This document shows positions 19,807-28,427 of a DNA stretch of 64,000 nucleotides, piece by piece. The translations under genes were made by a program, and so were the position numbers. Within the stretch, counting starts at the first letter, position 1. Every line of letters begins with the position of its first letter. Source of the stretch: an uncultured PS1 clade bacterium (GTDB lineage Bacteria; Pseudomonadota; Alphaproteobacteria; MED-G09); assembly GCA_902537725.1 (NCBI GenBank), contig CACBCD010000004.1, positions 1 through 64,000 of the forward strand, in the 5' to 3' direction. Below the pieces are notes generated by a model. The model did no database searches and had not been told where the DNA came from. It worked only from the letters and a program-made list of their open reading frames with translations.

Positions 19807-20571
19807 TTACTTAGCTGTTAATCCAGCGTCGACTGTATATTCACTACCTGTAACATAAACGGACTCATCTGAAGCCAAGAATAATGCGCAATTAGCTATA
19901 TCTTCTGCTGTTCCCATTCTTTTTAAAGGAATGGCATCTGTTAACGCATTTATATCTCTACCTCTTTCAGCGATTACTTTAGGATCATTCATATTTGTTG
20001 CCATAAACCCTGGATGTATTGAATTACAGCGAACATTAAAATCACCATATTCAACAGCAATATTTTTGGTTAATAAACGTACACCACCCTTACTCGCATT
20101 ATAAGCTGAACAATTTGATAGACCAACAAGACCAGCTATGGATGAGATATTTATTATAGAACCACTTTTTTGTTTACGCATATCTGGTAGAAAAGTTTTA
20201 CAACCCAGAAATACAGACTTTAAATTAACATCAATGGTTTTATCCCATTCTTCCGCTGAAGTTTCTTCTAAAGGTTTTATAATTGCTATTCCAGCATTAT
20301 TAACAAGAATATCAATTTTATTATATTTTCCTAGGGTTTGATTTCTAACTTCCTCCCAATCTTCAGAAGAGGTAACATCTTGTTTAATAAAAAAGGCTTC
20401 GCCACTTGAATTTAGAATTTCTTCTTCAACTTTTTTACCACCTTCGGTATCAATATCTGTAAGAACTACTTTTGCGCCCTCTCGAGCAAAAGCGATAGAC
20501 ATCGCTCTGCCTAAACTAGGGTTGGAAGCTCCACCTGTAACCACTGCAACCTTATTATCCAATCTTCCCAT
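19807..20571 (-). CDS. SDR family oxidoreductase
   Basis: 'VVTGGASNPSLGRAMSIAF', 'NNAGIA', 'YNASKGGVRLLTKN', 'YVTGSEYTVDAGLTAK'. Confidence 0.93.
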   Translation of the reverse strand: MGRLDNKVAVVTGGASNPSLGRAMSIAFAREGAKVVLTDIDTEGGKKVEEEILNSSGEAFFIKQDVTSSEDWEEVRNQTLGKYNKIDILVNNAGIAIIKPLEETSAEEWDKTIDVNLKSVFLGCKTFLPDMRKQKSGSIINISSIAGLVGLSNCSAYNASKGGVRLLTKNIAVEYGDFNVRCNSIHPGFMATNMNDPKVIAERGRDINALTDAIPLKRMGTAEDIANCALFLASDESVYVTGSEYTVDAGLTAK

Positions 20572-20580
20572 GATACTTCC

Positions 20581-21765
20581 TCATATTAAACTTCTGTATG
20601 GATTAAAAAATTTTCGTATTTCATCTATTAAAACCTCTGGCTCTTCCATAGGAGCAAAATGTCCTCCGGATGATTTAACATTCCAGTATTTAATATTATG
20701 CTCTTTTTCCATCCACTTCCTTGGACGAAATATCACATCCCCTTCAAATATTGTAAACCCTGTAATACTTTCAACCATTGGATGTCTATCATGTGATGGT
20801 TTCCATATATTATGTATTGCTTCATAATAATATCTTGCTGAGGTACCAAAGCTTTCGCTTAACCAATAAATCATTGCTGTATTAATCAGGTCGTCCTTGG
20901 AGAAACGGCTTTCAATATCTCCATTGCAATCACTCCATGCGCGTCTTTTTTCTATTAGCCATGCTAGTAAACCTATTGGTGAGTCATTTAGTCCATAAGC
21001 TAGAGTCTGAGGCCTAGATGCTTGAATTTGAAAATAACCATTACCCTCCGTAACAAAGTTCATATTTTTTTCATGCCATTTTTTTTCACTTTCACTATAA
21101 AAACTTATATCAGGATGAGGATTTGTAACAAAATCAATTGGGACAGCCATATGTGTATGTATTGCTGGAACTATTTCAGAATATTTATGACCCAATTGAA
21201 GCGTCACTGCCGCTCCCCAGTCACCACCATGTGCAAAAAATTTCTCATAGCCTAAAATATTCGTCATAAGTTTGATCCAAATATCAGAGGTTTTCCAAAA
21301 ATTTATACCTGTTTCTTTTAATGGTGTTGAAAAACCATACCCTGGAAGTGATGGTATAATAACATCAAATGAGTCTGATGCATTACCGCCATACTTTTCC
21401 GGATGAGAAAGTGGTTCAATGATTTTCTTATAATCCCAGAAAGTCCATGGCCAGCCATGGGTTAGAATTAATGGTTTTGAATTTTCGCTAGATCCTCTCT
21501 CATATATAAAGTGTATAGGGATATTGTCTATTTCGATTTTGTAGTGTGAGAATTTATTTATTTCTTTTTCTTGTTTCTTCCAGTCATAGTTGTTTGACCA
21601 ATATTCAATTAAATCTTTTAGATAAGTTTCTTCGGTACCGTATTTCCATTCTTTATTCCCAAAATCATTTACTATTCTTGATTTTCTAACTCGATACAAG
21701 ATATCGTCAAGAATAGATTTCTCAATACTTAAATTAAAAGAATAATTTGCGATATTTTTAAGCAT
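20581..21765 (-). CDS. Epoxide hydrolase family alpha/beta hydrolase
   Basis: N-terminal epoxide hydrolase-type region; 'LTHGWPWTFWDYKKII', 'AHGGDWGAAVTLQLG', 'GGHFAPMEEPEVLIDEIRKFF'. Confidence 0.9.
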   Translation of the reverse strand: MLKNIANYSFNLSIEKSILDDILYRVRKSRIVNDFGNKEWKYGTEETYLKDLIEYWSNNYDWKKQEKEINKFSHYKIEIDNIPIHFIYERGSSENSKPLILTHGWPWTFWDYKKIIEPLSHPEKYGGNASDSFDVIIPSLPGYGFSTPLKETGINFWKTSDIWIKLMTNILGYEKFFAHGGDWGAAVTLQLGHKYSEIVPAIHTHMAVPIDFVTNPHPDISFYSESEKKWHEKNMNFVTEGNGYFQIQASRPQTLAYGLNDSPIGLLAWLIEKRRAWSDCNGDIESRFSKDDLINTAMIYWLSESFGTSARYYYEAIHNIWKPSHDRHPMVESITGFTIFEGDVIFRPRKWMEKEHNIKYWNVKSSGGHFAPMEEPEVLIDEIRKFFNPYRSLI

Positions 21766-21855
21766 AAAAGATTCCTTTTTTTTAAAAAGATATTGATTTC
21801 TTAATATATAAACTTACTGTCATATTATACAACATAATGAATATTGAGGAATAAT

Positions 21856-22797
21856 TTGTTAATACGCATAACCTTTCTTTTATCTATTTTTATTTTTCCA
21901 TTATTTGTAAATTCTTCAATCAATCCTGAAGTTGATCAAAAATGGAAAAATGAAATTAATATTTTAAGAATTGGACTTTTAGGTGGAGAAAATGAAGCAG
22001 ATAGAGTTAAAAATTATGAGTGTTGGAGGTTATATTTAGAAGATAATCTAAAAATACCTGTTAAATTTTTTCCGGCATCTGATTATGCAGGTGTAATTCA
22101 TGGTCTATTAGGAGGCTTCTTGGATTATGCAAGTATTGGTGCATCAGGTTATGCAGCTATTGTCATTGAAAACCCTGATATTATTGAACCAATATTAACA
22201 GTTAAAGAAAATGACGGTTCTATAGGCTATAAAGCTGCAATGTACGTAAAAAAAGAATCTAGAATTTTTTCACTAGAAGATATGAAAGAAAAGTCAATTG
22301 CGTGGTCAGATCCAAATTCTACTTCAGGTTTTCTTGTGCCTAATCATGAATTTATAAAAAAAGGCATTATTATTGACGAATTTTTTAGCTTTACTGGTTT
22401 TGCTGGGGGACATGAACAGGCAGTTATAGCTGTTTTAAACAATCAGTATGACGCTGGAGTAACTTGGGTTTCAGGTATTGGTGAGGCTTCTGATGGTTAT
22501 ACCAGAGGGGTTTTAAAAAATATGTCAAATAAAGGCCTTATTGACTTAAATGAAATTAGAGTTATCTGGCTTTCAGATATCATAATTAATGGACCGCATG
22601 TTATACAAAAGTCACTACCTAAGGATTTTAAGAGTGAAATTACTCGTTTAAATCTTGCCTTATATGAAAAAAATCTCTCTTGTTATAATCAAATTACCAA
22701 TGGCGATAGTTTAGGTTTTGTTGAGGTTGATGAAAGTGATTATCAAAATATAATAATGATGAGAAAAAATATAAAAAATCAAAGAAGAGCAAGATAG
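21856..22797 (+). CDS. PhnD-like phosphate/phosphonate periplasmic binding protein
   Basis: Signal peptide; 'PVKFFPASDYAGVIHGLLGGFLDYASIGASGYAAIV', 'IAWSDPNSTSGFLVP' PhnD hallmarks; probable TTG start after 'GAGGA' (track start 21844). Confidence 0.87.
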   Translation: MLIRITFLLSIFIFPLFVNSSINPEVDQKWKNEINILRIGLLGGENEADRVKNYECWRLYLEDNLKIPVKFFPASDYAGVIHGLLGGFLDYASIGASGYAAIVIENPDIIEPILTVKENDGSIGYKAAMYVKKESRIFSLEDMKEKSIAWSDPNSTSGFLVPNHEFIKKGIIIDEFFSFTGFAGGHEQAVIAVLNNQYDAGVTWVSGIGEASDGYTRGVLKNMSNKGLIDLNEIRVIWLSDIIINGPHVIQKSLPKDFKSEITRLNLALYEKNLSCYNQITNGDSLGFVEVDESDYQNIIMMRKNIKNQRRAR

Positions 22798-22853
22798 TTC
22801 ATTGTATTAACTTATTTTTATAGAAATAAAAATTACCAATTTGGGGTGCCGTT

Positions 22854-23756
22854 ATGAATTTTTTCAAATATTTAGTTATTGTCCTTACTATAGCTGTAGT
22901 TTCTGTCTTTTGGTTCAATAATAAAGAGCCTCTCTCTTTTGAGAGACCTATTCCATTAAAATTTTCTGAAAATTTAAGAGAAGATTATAGAAAGCTTCCG
23001 TTCACAGGTGCTCATAATTTTAGAGATTTGGGAGGTTATAAAACAGAGGACGGAAGAACTGTTAAATGGGGAAAAATTTATCGATCCGATAACCTTCATT
23101 CCTTAACCGATGAAGATCTAAAATATATGAAAAGATTAAATATTAAATCAGTAGTAGATTTTCGTTCTTTAGAAGAAAGAGAAAGTGAGCCTGATAGACT
23201 TAACCCAGATATGACGCAAGTACTTCTTCCTATAAATTTTCAACCAAAAGAACTAGATGATGATTCTATAAAAAATATCATTAAAGATATAACTTTTGGA
23301 GACTTAGACTCAAGTAATTTATTAAGGGACTTTAATATTATAATTGTTAAAGAATTTGCAGAAGAATATAAAAATTTTTTTAGACATATTATAGAAAATA
23401 ATGCCGAACCTCTTGTTTTTCATTGCACTGCCGGAAAAGATAGAGCTGGTTTTGCGAGTGCTATGATACTAACTATACTCGGCGTTCCAAGAGAAAAAGT
23501 TATTGAAGATTATTTGCTAACAAACACATATGTTAAAGATCATGTTGATGATAAAATGTTAGAAATTGAATTAAAAACTTTTTTTCGAGCTGATACTGAT
23601 AATCTCCGTAAAATTAATTTAGTTGAGGAAAGATATATACAAGCTGCCTTTGACACGATTGATAGTAAATGGGGAGGAATGGATCGTTATATTTCTGAAG
23701 CTTTAAATTTAAACGAAGAAGATATCTTAAAACTTAAAGATTTTTATCTTGAATAA
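22854..23756 (+). CDS. Membrane-anchored/exported tyrosine phosphatase
   Basis: N-terminal TM; 'NFRDLGGYKTEDGRTVKWGKIYRSDNLHSLT'; catalytic 'HCTAGKDRAG' CX5R. Confidence 0.9.
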   Translation: MNFFKYLVIVLTIAVVSVFWFNNKEPLSFERPIPLKFSENLREDYRKLPFTGAHNFRDLGGYKTEDGRTVKWGKIYRSDNLHSLTDEDLKYMKRLNIKSVVDFRSLEERESEPDRLNPDMTQVLLPINFQPKELDDDSIKNIIKDITFGDLDSSNLLRDFNIIIVKEFAEEYKNFFRHIIENNAEPLVFHCTAGKDRAGFASAMILTILGVPREKVIEDYLLTNTYVKDHVDDKMLEIELKTFFRADTDNLRKINLVEERYIQAAFDTIDSKWGGMDRYISEALNLNEEDILKLKDFYLE

Positions 23757-23837
23757 ATATTAGCTTTTTATCTTTAAATTATTTCTTAAATAACTATTTT
23801 ATTAGTTTATTAAATTATTGTTAAAGATAGGAACAGT

Positions 23838-24443
23838 ATGCCAAGAGAAATTCCAAAAGATCATCCTTCTTTGGATTTAAAAAAAAGTTTAGAATTTGTA
23901 TTTTCTAACCTTGAGAAAGGTGTGACCGAGCGCGGTCATCATTTTCATCTTTTAGTTCTTGGAACAATAGATAAAGATAATAAACCTCAAAATAGAAATG
24001 TTGTTTTAAGAAAAGTTGATATAGCTAATTCATTAATTCGATTTCATACTGATATAAGATCTAATAAAATAATAGACATTAAGAATAACAGTTCCATCTC
24101 ATTATTGGGTTATGACAAGGCTAATAAACTTCAGATTAGATTGACTGCAAATGCAATTATTGAAGAATCTAAAGAAGTACTATCCGATGTTTGGACTAAA
24201 ATGTATCCTATGAGTAGAGAATGCTATCGAGTTAAAGATGCGCCTGGAAAAGTTGTTGCTTCCAGAGAGGAAGTACATTTTGAAGATGAAGGGGACGATA
24301 AACTTAATGGGTTTGAAAATTTTGTAATAATTAATTGTCATATTAATTCTATTGAGACACTTTTTTTGCATTCAGCAGGTCATATAAGAGCAAAATATAT
24401 ATATGAAAATGGAGCATTTCACGGGGAATGGCTGGTTCCTTAA
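23838..24443 (+). CDS. Pyridoxamine 5'-phosphate oxidase family protein
   Basis: 'RNVVLRKVDIANSLIRFHTDIRSNKI' PNPOx-like FMN-binding fold. Confidence 0.82.
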   Translation: MPREIPKDHPSLDLKKSLEFVFSNLEKGVTERGHHFHLLVLGTIDKDNKPQNRNVVLRKVDIANSLIRFHTDIRSNKIIDIKNNSSISLLGYDKANKLQIRLTANAIIEESKEVLSDVWTKMYPMSRECYRVKDAPGKVVASREEVHFEDEGDDKLNGFENFVIINCHINSIETLFLHSAGHIRAKYIYENGAFHGEWLVP

Positions 24444-25916
24444 ATGACCATAAATTATAGTTCAGATAATGATATAATAATTCCCACTCAACACAATACC
24501 ACCTATAGGGGCCTTGCAGGAGATGATATCTATATTATTACTAGAGCAATAAGTGATGGAGCGAAGATTAATATTGTAGATACGGAAGGAACAAATATCA
24601 TCCAATTAACTGAGGGATTATCAATATCATCAAGTAAATTTGCTTCCACAGCATTCCAAATAATTTTATCAAATAACGCAGAGATAACAATTAGCTCTTC
24701 ACATAAGAATCTCTATGAAATAGGAGGAAATGCTACAACTGGATTGATAGTTGATCAAGATAGCTATGAAGACTTTATAAACCATTTTGGAATTAACTCT
24801 CTCCCATCCATCAAATCTATAAAAGGGTTAACCAATCTCATTATTGAAGATGAAAAGTTGGTCACAAACAATAAAATTTTTTTATGGGAGATAAAGAATC
24901 CTGAAAGTATAGGTTTAGACACCAATGAAGTTAATGATTTAATGGATTTTGTAAAAAGTGAAGGAAGTAATACTCAAGCTGCTATCTTGATAAGAGGATC
25001 TAGTATCATAGCTGAGTATTATGCTGATAACTTTGATAAGAACAGTATAGTAACAAGCTGGTCAGTTGCTAAAAGTTTTACATCAACTTTAATTGGTATA
25101 GCAATTGATGAAGGTTATATTAATTCTATTGAGGATCCTATTACGAACTATTTACCAGAGTGGAAAAATCAGGATCAAGATAAGATTTTATTAAAACATT
25201 TACTGTCTATGAGATCTGGAATGGAGGATCATGGTTTTGTTTATGTTGTACCTGACATGGTAAGTCACTCATTGGATAGAGATATCATAAGACCTCCTGG
25301 AGTAGCATTCCGATATTCAAATGAAGACTCAATGCTTCTTGGCGAGATAATACAAAATGCTACTGGTATGTCTTTTCAGGAATATGCTGATAAAAAAGTT
25401 TTTAATTTAATAGGTATTGACGAGACTTGGTGGACTGATCAAGAGGGTAATACAATTTCATATGCAAGTATTGATATGACCCCTAGAGAGTTTGCAAAGT
25501 TTGGACTTATGATTGCACAAGAGGGAAGTTGGCAAGGTCAACAAATTGTTTCTTCTAATTGGGTTGAGTTAGCAACTTCTAAATACGATGATTTAATGTC
25601 TTATGGTTTTCAATGGTGGACAAGTGAAACTGAGGAAATTGATTATCCATTTTTTTCGGCTAGAGGTTTAGACGGTCAGTTAATTTATATATGGCCAGAA
25701 ACAGACTTAGTTTTTGTGAGATTTACTACTTATAAAAAAATAGGTGATCAAGATTCTTCTGTTGTTAGAGTTAATTCAGTAGGCGGTCTTGAAGCTTCAT
25801 ATCAGCAAACTGAAACGGGTAATTTAAATACTACTAAACTAGAGGAATTACTTTATGATGTTGGCGATAATTTAATAATGGCATCAGATTTTATTTCTGT
25901 TAACGATTTTGGGTAA
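24444..25916 (+). CDS. Modular protein: same novel N-terminal domain + serine beta-lactamase-like hydrolase
   Basis: N-terminal 'DNDIIIPTQHNTTYRGLAGDDIYIITR...NIVDTEGTNIIQL'; catalytic SxxK in 'SWSVAKSFTSTLIG' and YxN in 'FRYSNEDS'; starts directly at the stop of the upstream gene (TAA|ATG). Confidence 0.88.
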   Translation: MTINYSSDNDIIIPTQHNTTYRGLAGDDIYIITRAISDGAKINIVDTEGTNIIQLTEGLSISSSKFASTAFQIILSNNAEITISSSHKNLYEIGGNATTGLIVDQDSYEDFINHFGINSLPSIKSIKGLTNLIIEDEKLVTNNKIFLWEIKNPESIGLDTNEVNDLMDFVKSEGSNTQAAILIRGSSIIAEYYADNFDKNSIVTSWSVAKSFTSTLIGIAIDEGYINSIEDPITNYLPEWKNQDQDKILLKHLLSMRSGMEDHGFVYVVPDMVSHSLDRDIIRPPGVAFRYSNEDSMLLGEIIQNATGMSFQEYADKKVFNLIGIDETWWTDQEGNTISYASIDMTPREFAKFGLMIAQEGSWQGQQIVSSNWVELATSKYDDLMSYGFQWWTSETEEIDYPFFSARGLDGQLIYIWPETDLVFVRFTTYKKIGDQDSSVVRVNSVGGLEASYQQTETGNLNTTKLEELLYDVGDNLIMASDFISVNDFG

Positions 25917-25920
25917 AGAA

Positions 25921-26340
25921 ATGGATATTGCAAGAAGAACGGAATATATGCGCGGAGAACCCCTTTTTCAAGGAATGGGGTTTAGTAAAATTTTAGAATT
26001 TAATAGAGAAAATCAATCAGTAAAAATTGAGTATATTGCTGAGACTCGTCATTGTCACTCTGGTAATATTGTCCAGGGCGGTTATGTGACTGGTTGGATT
26101 GATTCTGCTATGGCGCATAGTGTTATGATTCCTACAGATTTTAAATTTAGTCCTTTAACATTGGAGTTAAAAATAACTTTCTTAAAATCAGCTAATCCTG
26201 GAATTGTAATAGCTGCGGCAAAAGTTATTAAGCTAGGCAAGTCAATAGCTTTTGTTGAAGGTACTCTTTCTGGTTCAAATGGTGATTTAATTGCGAAAGG
26301 AACATCAACAAATAAACTTGTTCCAATGCCTAAACAGTAG
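25921..26340 (+). CDS. PaaI-like hotdog-fold thioesterase
   Basis: 'HSGNIVQGGYVTGWIDSAMAHSVM...KITFLKSANPG' hotdog motif. Confidence 0.87.
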   Translation: MDIARRTEYMRGEPLFQGMGFSKILEFNRENQSVKIEYIAETRHCHSGNIVQGGYVTGWIDSAMAHSVMIPTDFKFSPLTLELKITFLKSANPGIVIAAAKVIKLGKSIAFVEGTLSGSNGDLIAKGTSTNKLVPMPKQ

Positions 26341-27096
26341 CTATATTTCTAAGGTGTCTGAAGAATTTTTATCCAAATCTTTTTCATTCATCCATGCTCT
26401 TATAGATAATGGAATTGATATAATATAACTAAGGCCAACTAAACTAAGAGTAATCCAAGGTGAATTAATCATACAAATTATGAATAAAAATGCACAAACT
26501 ATTATTTTTAGATCTGTAAATTTTTTCAATTGGAACCTAATTTGTTTTCCTGAAAAAGTTGGAATTTTGCTAACCAAGAGCGATCCAATTGTAACAAAGT
26601 ATATGCTGGCAATGATTGGAGTTTCATAAGCCCAGTTGAAACCTAAAAACGAATGAATGAGTGGTAATAGTATCAAGCCTGCTCCTGCGGGAGTGGGAAT
26701 TCCAGTAAAAAAATTAGATGATTTATTATTCTTACTATCAATATCGGCATTAAATCGTGCAAGTCTTAAGCAACTAAAAACAATAAATGATAAAACAGCT
26801 ACTCTTTCAATTAATCCAGCATTTTGCAAAAGTGATATATAGATAAGTATACTAGGCGCAATTCCAAAGTTTAAAAAATCAGCTAGTGAGTCTAATTCAG
26901 CACCAAGTTTAGACTCGCTTTTTAACAGTCTTGAAAGTCGACCATCTAGGACATCACATATAGAAGCCATCATTATACAAATAACTGATAATTTAAATTG
27001 ACCTGATAAAGCAAAACATATGGCTATTATACCAAAACATAATCCTATTAATGTCGTTACATTAGGAATAATTGATCTAATTGATAGTTTGTTCAT
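26341..27096 (-). CDS. pssA: CDP-diacylglycerol--serine O-phosphatidyltransferase
   Basis: CDP-alcohol phosphotransferase motif 'DVLDGRLSRLLKSESKLGAELDSLADF'. Confidence 0.94.
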   Translation of the reverse strand: MNKLSIRSIIPNVTTLIGLCFGIIAICFALSGQFKLSVICIMMASICDVLDGRLSRLLKSESKLGAELDSLADFLNFGIAPSILIYISLLQNAGLIERVAVLSFIVFSCLRLARFNADIDSKNNKSSNFFTGIPTPAGAGLILLPLIHSFLGFNWAYETPIIASIYFVTIGSLLVSKIPTFSGKQIRFQLKKFTDLKIIVCAFLFIICMINSPWITLSLVGLSYIISIPLSIRAWMNEKDLDKNSSDTLEI

Positions 27097-27123
27097 TTAA
27101 ACACTCATTATTATTTCATAGGG

Positions 27124-27789
27124 TTAATAGGACCCAATAATTGTTTCACCTGCAATAGTTTTATCGCCTACTTTTACTTCGGATTTAAAAGTTTTTGGTA
27201 AGTAAACATCTACTCTCGAACCAAATCTAATTAATCCAAATCGTTCACCCAAGTTTAACCAATCTCCATCATTTACAAAACTTAAAATACGTCTAGCTAT
27301 TAAACCAGCTATTTGTACAACAATTATTTCTATACCACTTTCAGTTGTAATAATGACACTATTTCTTTCATTTTTTTCACTCGCCTTATCAAGACTTGCA
27401 TTAAAAAAACTTCCCTTTTTATATTCAATTTTTTTGATTTTTCCTCTAACCGGACTTCTATTTATATGAACATTAAAGACATTCATAAAAATACAAACTC
27501 TTAACATTTTCTCATTACCATAGTTTAATTCTTTTGGAGGGGTTGATGAGTCTATTAAACAAACCTTACCATCAGCTGGTGAAATAATTTTTCCTTCTTC
27601 ATTTGGTGTATTTCTATCCGGATCCCTAAAAAACCAAAGAATAAAAAATGTTATTAAGAAACCAAAAAAAGATAATAGTGGAACAGTAGTGGCTAAAAAT
27701 ATTGAAATAAGAAGTGATATTGCTGAAAATTTCCAGCCCTCTCTGTGAATAATACTTAAAATTTTTATAAAATTGTTCATAGTTTGCAA
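27124..27789 (-). CDS. psd: Phosphatidylserine decarboxylase
   Basis: 'ISPADGKV', 'FMNVFNVHINRSPVRGKI', 'GLIRFGSRVDVYLP'. Confidence 0.94.
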   Translation of the reverse strand: MQTMNNFIKILSIIHREGWKFSAISLLISIFLATTVPLLSFFGFLITFFILWFFRDPDRNTPNEEGKIISPADGKVCLIDSSTPPKELNYGNEKMLRVCIFMNVFNVHINRSPVRGKIKKIEYKKGSFFNASLDKASEKNERNSVIITTESGIEIIVVQIAGLIARRILSFVNDGDWLNLGERFGLIRFGSRVDVYLPKTFKSEVKVGDKTIAGETIIGSY

Positions 27790-27902
27790 TTTACAAATAA
27801 TTATTAATTTAAAAATATGTCATATGTACCTTATTATTATAAAAATGGAAGTATTATTGATATTTACCTCAAAGTATAGTTTAAGAGTTTAGGAGAAAAA
27901 TC

Positions 27903-28406
27903 TTGTTAGAATTTTTAAAATCGTCTGCTTTAATTATACTTTGCCTAATTTTGAGCCGCTTTATAGGTTTACCTTCAAACTTTACACCTATAATTGCTGT
28001 TGCTTCTTTTCTCCCCTTTATGACTAGCAATAGATATATTCAACTACTCTTACCAGTTGGCATTTTGATAATTACTGATCCCTTTTTAGGCTTTCATTCC
28101 TCTATGCCAGTTGTGTATTTTTGTATTTTTATATCAAGCGTTTTAGCGGTTTTATCAAAAAGCCTAACTTTCAAAAATTTAATTATGAGAGGAGTTATCT
28201 CAGTATTTTTCTGGCATATATTTGTTAACTTTTCTGTCTGGTTATCTGGTGGATTAGGTTTTTCTCTCCTAAAAACTTATATGATGGCTATTCCTTTTGA
28301 TTTTCAACTTTTACTGAGCACTGTATTCTTTTCATCATTATTTTATTTTTCCAGAGAACTTTTTATTAATTTTTATAATCGCTCAAATTTAAATTCAAAG
28401 GGTTGA
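27903..28406 (+). CDS. Small membrane protein, DUF6580-like
   Basis: 'LPSNFTPIIAVASFLPF' motif and multiple TM segments. Confidence 0.65.
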   Translation: MLEFLKSSALIILCLILSRFIGLPSNFTPIIAVASFLPFMTSNRYIQLLLPVGILIITDPFLGFHSSMPVVYFCIFISSVLAVLSKSLTFKNLIMRGVISVFFWHIFVNFSVWLSGGLGFSLLKTYMMAIPFDFQLLLSTVFFSSLFYFSRELFINFYNRSNLNSKG

Positions 28407-28427
28407 TTTGATCTACAATTTGAAAAA

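Noticed and set aside
22854-23756. Considered whether the PhnD-like and phosphatase genes form a phosphonate/phosphate uptake operon
   Set aside because: The phosphatase is of the tyrosine/dual-specificity CX5R class and no ABC components are present; linkage alone is not enough.
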